A stretch of DNA of 7,814 bases from contig URLG01000103.1 in the NCBI GenBank assembly GCA_900548535.1, forward strand, positions 1-7,814, read 5' to 3'. This DNA is from Candidatus Segatella intestinihominis (GTDB lineage: Bacteria > Bacteroidota > Bacteroidia > Bacteroidales > Bacteroidaceae). Made by a program: the position numbers and the translations under genes. Of the stretch, positions 1 to 6,097 are shown one piece after another. The stretch's first letter is position 1; every line of letters starts with the position of its first letter. The notes under the pieces are model-generated. The model ran no database searches, was not told where the DNA came from, and saw only the letters and a list, made by a program, of their open reading frames with translations.

Positions 1-50
1 GATAAACGTAAGGTTGAAGAACAACAAGGCAAGCAATACGGCAGGACCTA

Positions 51-218
51 CTATAACCCACGCAAAAGACCACAATGATGGCAGCATAAATGCCACTGCA
101 CATCAATATTATCTCGCTTGTTTTCCCATCTTACATGCAGATGAGAGAGTGCCACAAAGAAGGCATTGACAAGCATGAATATGAAACATGCAAACTGGAG
201 AAGAAATAAAGAGTCCAT
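51..218 (-). pseudogene. Short membrane-segment ORF, possible N-terminal remnant of a membrane-anchored regulator
   Basis: A 55-codon ORF begins 14 nt after the toxin stop. Residues 4-25 (LFLLQFACFIFMLVNAFFVALS) form one strong membrane helix, followed by HLHVRWENKR. From memory, this start resembles membrane-anchored AraC-type regulators of Bacteroidales, in which a second helix follows the RWENKR segment. Here the frame changes character after residue 35 (DNIDVQWHLCC) and stops. Both other minus-strand frames over 1-95 are open and hydrophobic (for example MLPSLWSFAWVIVGPAV from an ATG at 87), which suggests a frameshift or a fused deletion, or a separate small membrane gene running out of the window. 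On the + strand the complement of that second frame reads Lys/Arg-rich to a stop at 76-78 and is likely a shadow. Confidence 0.35.
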
Positions 219-232
219 ATTTATATTTGTAG

Positions 233-1282
233 TTATAGTTCGTTTGAAATCTTGCGGAAACGTTCTTGAAGTTCTGTCATTCTTTTCATAAGGGCGGAAA
301 AGTCCAAAGACTCGCCATAGATGAAGCTACCCCTCATCTCATTGTAGTCTGCCTCATAACTTGGCAAGAGTGCGTCGCTTGGAACAATCTGGATGCTTTG
401 TGGCAGTTCTTTGTCATAATCCACATACCCCACATGATCGAATTTGCGTCTGTGATTGACGATGTCTTCGTATAATACCACATCGTTGAGAGCCACTTCT
501 GCGTATGGAGTCTGCATCAGCTTTTCCAAATCGTAGAAATGACGTGTCATCCGATGGGTACGTGGCTCGGCTTTCTGATATTCCTCGCAGAGAAGAAATG
601 CCTTTTCGAGGAAAGTGCGAGCAGGCGTAACCGTGCGAATGGTTTGAACCAAATCAGAGTCCACATCCTCACCCTCGAATGCTTGTTCTACCAATGACGA
701 TATGCGTCTCATTTCAAAAGGCTCAGCCATAGATAAGACACTAATCTCAATTTTTACCGTTGGAGTGGCGTATGCAGCATTGCTTTGGTAGAGCGAAGGA
801 TATTTGACGAAAATCACAGATGGGTCTTTGTCGTGAGGCACTTTGAGTGGTGTTCCATTTTCATCCAATACGTCATTGTCTCCAATAACCGTTACGGGAA
901 GTCCCAATCTTTTCAACTCTTCCTTTAACTCAGACTTGAAGTCGCCAAGAATATAGTCCTGTGCCTTTTCTCGCAAATGGTGGATTTGCGTATTCGAAGT
1001 ACAGTTGGCACAGGTGAGGTTCTTGACATTCAAGAAGAAGTCTCTTGAAAGTGCAAGGTCAATGTCCTCACTGAAACGATTGATGATATTCCATCCCTTG
1101 CTAAGACTTGTACCACCTTTGAACAAGAGATACTCGCCTATGCTGGTATGGAATATGGCATAGAGTACAGCCGTTACCCACCAGTCCTTTTCGGCAGATG
1201 CCTCGTCTATCTGCTTTTCCTCGCTGACAGCCTGTATCATCGCCTTGCGCTCATCTATTGTAAAATCTATCCATTTGCTCAT
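233..1282 (-). CDS. AbiEii/AbiGii-type nucleotidyltransferase toxin
   Basis: The 349-residue product, starting at the ATGA overlap at 1282, has the hallmarks of the AbiEii/DUF1814 nucleotidyltransferase family. These are EKDWWVTAVLYAIF (31-44), FKGGTSLSKGW (54-64), RFSEDIDLAL (69-78, with the two Asp of the metal-binding motif), KIEIS (177-181), TFLEKAFLL (223-231) and RHFYDLEKLM (247-256). Members use NTPs, and related toxins modify tRNA 3' ends, which stops growth; AbiE systems give abortive infection against phage. All signature motifs are present, so the enzyme is probably active. An ATG 45 nt upstream would add 15 Lys-rich residues but lacks the family's N-terminal pattern, and the coupled start is favoured. 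A CxxC pair at C91/C94, followed by HH at 101-102, may be a small metal site or chance. The usual antitoxin lies directly upstream. Confidence 0.9.
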   Translation of the reverse strand: MSKWIDFTIDERKAMIQAVSEEKQIDEASAEKDWWVTAVLYAIFHTSIGEYLLFKGGTSLSKGWNIINRFSEDIDLALSRDFFLNVKNLTCANCTSNTQIHHLREKAQDYILGDFKSELKEELKRLGLPVTVIGDNDVLDENGTPLKVPHDKDPSVIFVKYPSLYQSNAAYATPTVKIEISVLSMAEPFEMRRISSLVEQAFEGEDVDSDLVQTIRTVTPARTFLEKAFLLCEEYQKAEPRTHRMTRHFYDLEKLMQTPYAEVALNDVVLYEDIVNHRRKFDHVGYVDYDKELPQSIQIVPSDALLPSYEADYNEMRGSFIYGESLDFSALMKRMTELQERFRKISNEL

Positions 1283-1887
1283 AATGCCTTGCTTTTTATG
1301 TTTCTTCTGATAATATTTCTCATCCATACGGGAGCCAACAGCAGGTCGTGCTCTATAGTCTCCTCTTCAGGATTTTCCGCCAACAGCTTGGAAATTTGCT
1401 TCTCATCGTCAGCCGTTATGTTGTTTTCGCCAATACAGCGAAGTGCCTGTACAAGATCACGCATCAAGACACCTTTAAAAGCAAAGTTTCTTGGAGCACC
1501 ATGCTTCAATACGACCATGCGTTTTCCCATGGAGAGCTTTCTGCTGGAGCCTGTCGTGAGAAAACTCGTTGTCATAGGCACTTGTGTAGAGAAGCCCAAC
1601 AGGTTGGCTGCTGTCACTCCAGTGGGAATAATCACCGCCTTGTCTCTCTTGGCTATTTCCGATGCTAATTCAAAGGCAGAAGGGTACAGTATGCCAAAGC
1701 GAGTCTTGCGTGCCTTGACATACACACCTTTTGATATTCGGGAGATAATCCCCTCCTTCTCGAATATCGCCAGTAGCTTGGTGACGTATTCCACATCATA
1801 CTGCGGAAAGGATGACACGAAGAACACCTCCCCGAACTTACAATGTGCTATCTTGCTCTTAATTTTGTTTACTACAGCTTCTTGCAT
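1279..1887 (-). CDS. AbiEi-like antitoxin (winged-helix, type IV toxin-antitoxin)
   Basis: From the ATG at 1887 the product has 202 residues. The N-terminal part (about 1-60) is a winged helix: a helix, VFFVSSFPQYDVEYVTKLLA, IFEKEGIISR and the wing ISKGVYVK. This is the layout of AbiEi/DUF6088 proteins, whose first residues usually read M-x-x-x-(I/V)-x-x-K-I. The C-terminal part carries the typical block PTGVTAANLLGFSTQVP (88-104), followed by TTGSSRKLSMGKR and LKHGAPRNFAFKG (127-139). In characterised systems AbiEi represses its own operon and prevents toxicity of AbiEii without binding it. A longer frame starts at 1968, but its first codons contain the promoter -7 box and the operator-like repeat, so I chose the internal ATG. 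The stop overlaps the toxin start (ATGA), which couples translation. Confidence 0.85.
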   Translation of the reverse strand: MQEAVVNKIKSKIAHCKFGEVFFVSSFPQYDVEYVTKLLAIFEKEGIISRISKGVYVKARKTRFGILYPSAFELASEIAKRDKAVIIPTGVTAANLLGFSTQVPMTTSFLTTGSSRKLSMGKRMVVLKHGAPRNFAFKGVLMRDLVQALRCIGENNITADDEKQISKLLAENPEEETIEHDLLLAPVWMRNIIRRNIKSKAL

Positions 1888-1908
1888 AGCTTTACTATTT
1901 GATTTTTG

Positions 1909-1935
1909 GTCGGAATCATTGCAAATATTTCCGAC
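1909..1935. promoter_or_regulatory. Perfect inverted repeat at the AbiE transcription start, candidate antitoxin operator
   Basis: GTCGGAA (1909-1915) and TTCCGAC (1929-1935) are perfect 7-bp arms around a 13-bp spacer, with arm centres 20 bp apart (about two helical turns). The repeat covers the predicted start site just behind the -7 box, where a bound repressor would block initiation. AbiEi antitoxins are known to bind inverted repeats in their own promoter. That this repeat is the site is inference from position and symmetry. It could also fold as a leader hairpin. Confidence 0.55.
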
Positions 1936-1937
1936 TG

Positions 1938-1969
1938 CAAAGGTAAGGTTTTTATACCGTAAAGCCATA
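1938..1969 (-). promoter_or_regulatory. Bacteroidales-type promoter of the AbiE operon
   Basis: On the minus strand TATG (1969-1966), a one-base variant of the -33 TTTG, is followed after exactly 20 nt by TACCTTTG (1945-1938). This fits the -7 consensus TAnnTTTG of the Bacteroidota primary sigma factor. Transcription would start near 1931, giving a leader of about 43 nt before the antitoxin ATG at 1887. The box lies inside the longer possible antitoxin ORF, which argues that the upstream ATG at 1968 is not used. Confidence 0.7.
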
Positions 1970-2113
1970 CTTGTACTCTATATTTTATAGATTATTATAC
2001 AAATATTATCTTAGAATTTTATGTCAAGCATGAATATTAACGTAAAAAGTTCTAATTTCCATGTTTTTCTCCTTGCAAGCTGTGCGAGATTGTTATTTTA
2101 ACATAAAGTCTTG

Positions 2114-2166
2114 AAGTACCTCGAACCCCAAAAGTGAAACGGGGATTTCAAGTCTTCACGGTACTT
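2114..2166. other. Nested inverted repeat, possible structured RNA element
   Basis: AAGTACC (2114-2120) and GGTACTT (2160-2166) are perfect 7-bp arms. Between them CCCC (2126-2129) faces GGGG (2141-2144), extended by AA/TT across a one-base bulge, with an 11-nt loop. The element lies just past the small 37-codon ORF on the minus strand and about 145 nt upstream of the antitoxin promoter. No U-tract follows, so a classical intrinsic terminator is not clear. Confidence 0.35.
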
Positions 2167-2167
2167 G

Positions 2168-2281
2168 TCACCAATAGGCAATGTCGGTGACGGTGATGCG
2201 CTTGCATCCCATACCACAACTAATCAAGAATACATCGGTAGGGTACAAACACTCGTTTGGTACTTTCATTTCTGTTCTCAT
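2168..2281 (-). CDS. Small ORF of 37 codons, unknown function (low confidence)
   Basis: From the ATG at 2281 the ORF encodes a 37-residue peptide with three Cys (positions 11, 22 and 26) and ends ...TDIAYW. The same frame is open up to 2485, but that longer version runs through the 2396-2447 hairpin and is unlikely to be its true extent. A TACCTTTG box, identical to the -7 box of the antitoxin promoter, lies 34 nt upstream (2316-2323); no good TTTG is present at the -33 distance. Directly behind it a second frame is open to a stop at 2098-2100 and reads GDKYREDLKSPFHFW, so a frameshifted remnant of a longer gene is possible. I do not recognise the protein. It could be spurious. Confidence 0.25.
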   Translation of the reverse strand: MRTEMKVPNECLYPTDVFLISCGMGCKRITVTDIAYW

Positions 2282-2395
2282 AATATAATTTTGTTTGAGC
2301 ACCTCACGATTGACGCAAAGGTACTTCAAACCATGAAAACAGGTAGTACGAAACCACCATACAGCCATATCATCCACCCAACAGGTATCAAGACA

Positions 2396-2447
2396 CGATG
2401 AAGGGTCTATACGCCCACCTATCATCGTGGCATATAGACCCTTGTCG
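2396..2447. terminator. Long hairpin, candidate (bidirectional) terminator or structured 3' end
   Basis: AAGGGTCTATA (2401-2411) pairs perfectly with 2433-2443 (11 bp). A mismatch then separates a further 3 bp (2413-2415 with 2429-2431). Outside the main stem, past a bulged base at 2400, 2396-2399 pairs with 2444-2447 with one G-T pair. The loop is 13 nt. Neither side has a strong U-tract: TTT follows on the + strand and a mixed UGUCUUG on the minus strand. It lies about 70 nt after the end of the fimbrial operon, so transcription stop or RNA-end protection is plausible. Another reading is a remnant end of a mobile element. Confidence 0.45.
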
Positions 2448-2490
2448 TTTCCCGTGAGGTGCGGGTGACTATGTTTGCTGAGCACCTTAT

Positions 2491-2511
2491 ACTCCTGCCC
2501 AACTTAGGAGT
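2491..2511 (-). terminator. Short hairpin directly after the fimbrial operon
   Basis: The arms ACTCCT (2491-2496) and AGGAGT (2506-2511) form a perfect 6-bp stem with a 9-nt loop, starting 3 nt beyond the TAA stop of the LRR-fimbrillin gene. No long U-run follows on the minus-strand transcript, so this may only be an mRNA 3'-end stabiliser or a weak terminator. Confidence 0.4.
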
Positions 2512-2514
2512 TTA

Positions 2515-4089
2515 TTAATCGTCTGCACAAATGATTTTATTAAATGTATAGCCAAGAAACTGTTTGTTATCGTAGTCTTCTGTGCCCCAATAGCTTTCTC
2601 CAGCTGGAACCCATTCATACGTTGCTTCCTCTGCAGAACGAAGCTGCATCATAGATTGTCGTGAAGACAACGTCAGGTCAATAAAGTTGGTGTTACAACT
2701 ATCAAATATACCTCCCATACCGATTTCATGTAATAGTCCAACTGAACTTAGTGCCCCGAAACGGACCCTCTCTAAGAGAGGACAATCTTCAAATGCCAAG
2801 TATTTTATCCTTGATGCCTTTCGCATATCTACAATTTCAAGCTGGTGGCATAGGTAGAAAGCACGATATTTAATCTCTTCGACTTTTGGAGCATATATTG
2901 CCGTCAATGTACTGCCTTGAAAAGCATCATCTTCAATAATGGTAGCGTCTGGCAAGCGAACTACGTTAAACCATGGAGCAACGCCTTCTGGTAAATTACC
3001 AAAAGCTTTTTGAGGAATTCTCATAACACCTTTTAAGGTAATATTGACAGAACTTTCTGGAACATCTTTATCTTTTAAGGCATTCTTTATGGCATCAAAA
3101 AGATCTAACGACGCATTGGAAGGTAAAGTTAACTCCACATCATTGCCGTTTTCTAATTGCTCAGCGACCGATGCTTTTATACTCTCTACCGTTACAGCAG
3201 AAGCCTCGCCACCAGGTATTGCCGTTCCTTCTTTCCAATCTGTCACTGTAACATTATCTATTATGGCTTTATCCTTACCAATCTTTAATTTATAGGTATA
3301 GCTCATACCGCTTTCAAGATTTGGAATGCCTTTAATAGAGTATGCTTTAGGCGTTCCAGTACCGTTTTCCTGTACACTTATGCATATAAAATCTTTGTTC
3401 GCGTCTTCTGCATTTGGAGCAACCAGAGCCACCCAAGAACTCTTTGGGTTAGCGTCATCCACCTTATATGCTTTTATAGCAGAAACATCTGCGCCTTGAG
3501 TTGCCGGTAGCTCTAATTGAGAATATATATTTATCCCAGCTACATATGGTTGGTCAAACTCATTCATGAAAGTCGAATTTTCTATATCGATAACGACACG
3601 TGCCGTCTGGCGCTTGAAAGTCAAATCGAGCTGACGGTTTTCTGGTATGTTTGGATATGTCTTCTTAGCTGTCATGTAGTCAGAAAGAGCTAATCCTTCC
3701 TTTATGTTCTGTTCTGTACAGATTTGTCCGTTGTCAAAACTATTGCTGACATTATTATAAGAATACGGATAAAACGCCTTGAAATCTGTAGCTTCGGATT
3801 CCCATTTCATTGGAACTTCGGATTCGGCTACTCCCCAAACTCCATTTTTCATTTCATACTTATGAGCGGCACCACCATTCACGCTAATTCCAATTTGGTC
3901 AAAATCTTGAAATTCACTCTGTTCTTCTGTACTGCCAATGGGAATACTTCTAGTAAAAACGCTCTCGCCACCAATGGTTGCATTTACTTTTACCTCATCT
4001 CCAGCAAAGCGAACCTGCTCATCTTCTGTAGAGCAAGCAGCAAGCATTGCGAGTAATGCAAAGGTTCCTAAATATTTTGAAATTTTCAT
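2515..4089 (-). CDS. Fimbrillin / BspA-type leucine-rich-repeat fusion lipoprotein
   Basis: This 524-residue protein has two parts. The first is fimbrillin-like: lipobox LAAC (Cys19), candidate cleavage Arg at FTR47-S48, MKWESEATDFKAFYPYS (94-110, the same M-x-W...F/Y-x-P block as in both neighbours), LDLTFKRQTARVVIDI (154-169), and VTVTDWKEGTAIPGG (280-294) with the terminal W-x-x-G of the family. Where fimbrillins normally end, about 230 more residues follow. A linker or small domain (298-355) leads into LRR_5/BspA-like repeats at about 356-450: RIPQKAF, IIEDDAF, EEIKYRAF and RIKYLAF, with LxxV/I strands between. A Trp/Asp-rich tail ends in Cys-Ala-Asp-Asp. BspA-type repeats commonly mediate surface binding to host or partner cells. 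As the last gene of the operon, I infer a tip adhesin or accessory subunit. The start follows a repeat-filled spacer with GAAGA close to the ATG. Confidence 0.85.
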   Translation of the reverse strand: MKISKYLGTFALLAMLAACSTEDEQVRFAGDEVKVNATIGGESVFTRSIPIGSTEEQSEFQDFDQIGISVNGGAAHKYEMKNGVWGVAESEVPMKWESEATDFKAFYPYSYNNVSNSFDNGQICTEQNIKEGLALSDYMTAKKTYPNIPENRQLDLTFKRQTARVVIDIENSTFMNEFDQPYVAGINIYSQLELPATQGADVSAIKAYKVDDANPKSSWVALVAPNAEDANKDFICISVQENGTGTPKAYSIKGIPNLESGMSYTYKLKIGKDKAIIDNVTVTDWKEGTAIPGGEASAVTVESIKASVAEQLENGNDVELTLPSNASLDLFDAIKNALKDKDVPESSVNITLKGVMRIPQKAFGNLPEGVAPWFNVVRLPDATIIEDDAFQGSTLTAIYAPKVEEIKYRAFYLCHQLEIVDMRKASRIKYLAFEDCPLLERVRFGALSSVGLLHEIGMGGIFDSCNTNFIDLTLSSRQSMMQLRSAEEATYEWVPAGESYWGTEDYDNKQFLGYTFNKIICADD

Positions 4090-4101
4090 ATTCTTCGCTT
4101 T

Positions 4102-4149
4102 TTATTCTGTTACTTATTCTGTTTCTTATTCTGTTTCTTATTCTGTTTC
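4102..4149 (-). repeat. Four-copy 12-bp tandem repeat spanning a fimbrillin stop codon and the following spacer
   Basis: On the coding strand the unit GAAACAGAATAA occurs at 4149-4138, 4137-4126 and 4125-4114, with a fourth copy GTAACAGAATAA at 4113-4102. The first unit encodes the last three residues (ETE) and the stop of the second fimbrillin. The other three make up 36 of the 48 bp before the ATG of the LRR-fimbrillin gene at 4089. Each unit carries the same in-frame stop, so copy-number change leaves the upstream protein unaltered and only moves the downstream start by steps of 12 nt. Confidence 0.93.
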
Positions 4150-5103
4150 TAAAGTTGCACCAGTCCCTTTTACCCAAGGGCTTGCCGTCATGCTGCCAGC
4201 TTTTACGAAATCCTTACCTATAGTAAGGGTCAGCAGATGTTTTTTACCTGCTTCCAATTTCGCAATCACACTTTCAGGAGCTCTCCACACATAAATCTTG
4301 CCGTTTATTTCAAACTCTACCCTAAATCCTTCAGTAATAGTTTGCGGTATAAGGATAGCTGAATAATTTGCAATTGCATGGGCATCATTGTTGGCTGCTG
4401 CTGTGAATTCCCCAAGCTCAGGTTCTATCAAGACAGGAGCACAGGTTGCATCTACTGCCACAGTGATAGGATCTGCTGACAAATCTGCAAAACCCTGATT
4501 GATGCTTCCTCCGATATTTATATTATTTATCGGATTAGCTGCCAAAGGAGTCGTAGTATTGAAATCAGTGCCGAACTCAATTTTTATGTTCAGCAAACTG
4601 AGGGCATGAGTAAAAGTGATGTCAACTGCACCATTTGTCAAATCCTTTTCTGGCACAAACCCCGTTTTCTTATATACAAGGAAGTCTGACTCGTAAGTAC
4701 CCGTAGTCTGTTGCGTACCAACAGAAACTGGATATTCTTTTACTATAATCATTGTTTCCGTATTTCCATTTGAGTCGAATGGGGCATAAGCCATGATATC
4801 GACAGGCTGAGTTGAGTTCTGCCAAAGCATCTGAACAGAAGGATTCCAATTAGTTCCCTCTTTTGTCATCATGATGTTGTTATAGGAATACTTGATATTA
4901 TTAGCATTGCCAATGCAAAAAGCGAATTCCTTAAGAGTATTTGTGGTGTGAAATGCACGTGTAGTTATGTCCTCTACGTTTGTTGTAACTCGCACCACAT
5001 TATCAGCAGGATAACTGCTCTGTACCAAATCCTCATCGTTGGAGCAGCTGGCAAAAACTGTCGTTGCCAAAGCTGCCATTGCTAATATTTTAATTGCTTT
5101 CAT
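4138..5103 (-). CDS. Fimbrillin-family lipoprotein, second of three
   Basis: The 321-residue product has a lipoprotein signal with lipobox VFASC (Cys20). The fimbrillin landmarks seen in its neighbour recur: a candidate Arg cleavage site ITTR49-A50, VQMLWQNSTQPVDIMAYAPF (90-109), ITFTHALSLLNIKI (162-175), YSAILIPQTITEGFRVEF (247-264), and the end ASPWVKGTG with W310-x-x-G313. FTHxxxLL is the strongest link to the family. Outside these blocks it differs greatly from the other two fimbrillins, so the three are probably distinct subunits and not recent duplicates. A 12-bp unit encoding Glu-Thr-Glu-stop ends the gene and is repeated three more times beyond the stop. The ATG at 5103 lies 30 nt after the preceding stop. 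Likely a structural or accessory pilin on the cell surface. Confidence 0.83.
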   Translation of the reverse strand: MKAIKILAMAALATTVFASCSNDEDLVQSSYPADNVVRVTTNVEDITTRAFHTTNTLKEFAFCIGNANNIKYSYNNIMMTKEGTNWNPSVQMLWQNSTQPVDIMAYAPFDSNGNTETMIIVKEYPVSVGTQQTTGTYESDFLVYKKTGFVPEKDLTNGAVDITFTHALSLLNIKIEFGTDFNTTTPLAANPINNINIGGSINQGFADLSADPITVAVDATCAPVLIEPELGEFTAAANNDAHAIANYSAILIPQTITEGFRVEFEINGKIYVWRAPESVIAKLEAGKKHLLTLTIGKDFVKAGSMTASPWVKGTGATLETE

Positions 5104-5133
5104 ACTGTATATGTATTTAATTGTTGTACTATG

Positions 5134-6036
5134 TTAGTTGAGAGCCTCGCCGCTGAATGTGCTGCCATCCTCCCAATTAGTAATTTTAACATCTCCAAGT
5201 TTTATCTCGTCACGTCCCACTTCCAGATTGACTGTAGTAATCTTACCGCTCTCTAACTTGAAAGGTGTGCCATTATCATAAACGAAATTCTTGCCACCGA
5301 TGACAATGGTGAGTTGCGTGACATCTTCCTGTGGAATAATGACAGAAACATACTTGGTGTTTTCTGTAATCTCAGGAAGCGAGAAATCTTCCTTTGCAGT
5401 AGTGGAAGGAGTAACAACCTTTGTCAGATAATTGATGGTTGCCTCTTTTGCCGCATTGCCCACAACCACTTTCTCTACAGTTGGTATGCCACCCCATTGA
5501 TTCTTATAGGTGAGGTTCACTGCAAGTTTAGCCATTACATGGGTAAAGGTGAGAGGTACTGTTTGTTGGGCATCGGCACTATAGGATAAGCCGTCTGGGT
5601 TGACTGCCACCAAGAGGTCGCTTTCCGTTTGCTTATTTGCATCGAATGTATATTCTCCGGCAGAAAGGTCGGATATTGCTGCTGTAGGATAGACACCGAT
5701 GAAATAATGCTTCTCACGGTTGTTCTTCCAAAGCATTTGTGGAGTGGCTACCCATGCACCGTTTGTCAGCTTGTTGATGGCGTTATTCACCACACGCTCG
5801 CTTGTCTCAGGGGCTACAGTAGGCGCACCAGTCCAGGCATACACGCTGATTTCATCACCCTCTTCAAAGGTTTGACCGCCATTCGCATCTGTGGCAACAC
5901 GTGTCATATTGCCGATACTGGTAGAAACGGTGATATACTTGGAGGTCTCGCCTCCGATACCGTTCTCGTTGTCAGAACAACTGCCTAATGTCAAAGCCAT
6001 TGCCATCAGAGCAAAGAGATAAGTCTTCTTTTTCAT
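5134..6036 (-). CDS. Fimbrillin-family lipoprotein, first of three
   Basis: The 300-residue product begins with a lipoprotein signal, KKK then a hydrophobic stretch and LGSC with Cys20. After it come features shared by Bacteroidales fimbrillins: FEEGDEISVYAW (57-68), the QMLWKNNREKHYFIGVYP block (100-117), LTFTHVMAKLAVNL (162-175), and the end VKITNWEDGSTFSGE (283-297) with the W-x-x-G signature. Fimbrillins of this family are secreted as lipoproteins, cleaved after an Arg in the first strand, and polymerise by strand exchange; the candidate cleavage site here is MTR46-V47. The most likely role is a structural stalk or accessory subunit. It lies 61 nt after the FimB/Mfa2-like gene and 30 nt before the next fimbrillin gene, with no promoter box of the TAnnTTTG type seen in either spacer. 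Whether it is the major subunit cannot be told from sequence. Confidence 0.85.
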   Translation of the reverse strand: MKKKTYLFALMAMALTLGSCSDNENGIGGETSKYITVSTSIGNMTRVATDANGGQTFEEGDEISVYAWTGAPTVAPETSERVVNNAINKLTNGAWVATPQMLWKNNREKHYFIGVYPTAAISDLSAGEYTFDANKQTESDLLVAVNPDGLSYSADAQQTVPLTFTHVMAKLAVNLTYKNQWGGIPTVEKVVVGNAAKEATINYLTKVVTPSTTAKEDFSLPEITENTKYVSVIIPQEDVTQLTIVIGGKNFVYDNGTPFKLESGKITTVNLEVGRDEIKLGDVKITNWEDGSTFSGEALN

Positions 6037-6097
6037 TGTCTTTTACTATTATATGTTTATATTCTTGTTTTGATTCTTGCTTAAATGAGAGGGGCGC

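Larger units (their letters stand above)
1970..2514. other. Intergenic region between the fimbrial operon and the AbiE module
   Basis: No convincing gene of normal size is present. The stretch contains the three hairpins and the small ORF listed separately, plus two more widely spaced inverted pairs: GCACCTCACG (2299-2308) with 2453-2462, and TTGAAGTACCT (2111-2121) with 2319-2329. The word TGAGCACCT is directly repeated at 2296-2304 and 2479-2487. The part at 1970-2100 is A/T-rich with no recognisable feature except a weak CTATA/TATAG palindrome at 1978-1990. The region separates two functionally unrelated transcription units. Confidence 0.6.

Noticed and set aside
1283..1327. Longer toxin start with 15 extra Lys-rich residues
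   Set aside because: The ATG at 1282 overlaps the antitoxin stop as ATGA, the usual coupling in this family, and the added residues lie inside the antitoxin gene.
1148..1990. 280-residue + strand ORF
   Set aside because: It is antisense to both well-supported AbiE genes and shows no recognisable domain.
1978..1990. CTATA-TTT-TATAG palindrome upstream of the AbiE promoter as an operator
   Set aside because: Very short and A/T-only apart from its ends, in an A/T-rich stretch where such symmetry arises by chance.
2168..2485. 105-residue ORF as one real gene
   Set aside because: Its first half reads through the strong 2396-2447 hairpin and has an unlikely composition (many Trp, Cys and His). 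Only the last 37 codons follow a promoter-like box.
2296..2487. TGAGCACCT direct repeats as target-site duplications of a small transposable element
   Set aside because: The bases just inside the two copies are not inverted repeats of each other, so defined element ends are lacking.
3938..4294. 118-residue + strand ORF with SVSYSVSYSVS repeats
   Set aside because: The apparent protein repeat is only the reverse reading of the 12-bp tandem repeat between two minus-strand fimbrillin genes.
5629..5988. 119-residue + strand ORF antisense to a fimbrillin
   Set aside because: It lies wholly within a gene with clear family motifs. Its Cys-rich product looks like a shadow frame.
6037..6097. 61-bp spacer as an internal promoter for the first fimbrillin
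   Set aside because: No TAnnTTTG box is present on the minus strand. A/T-richness alone is not evidence of a promoter.
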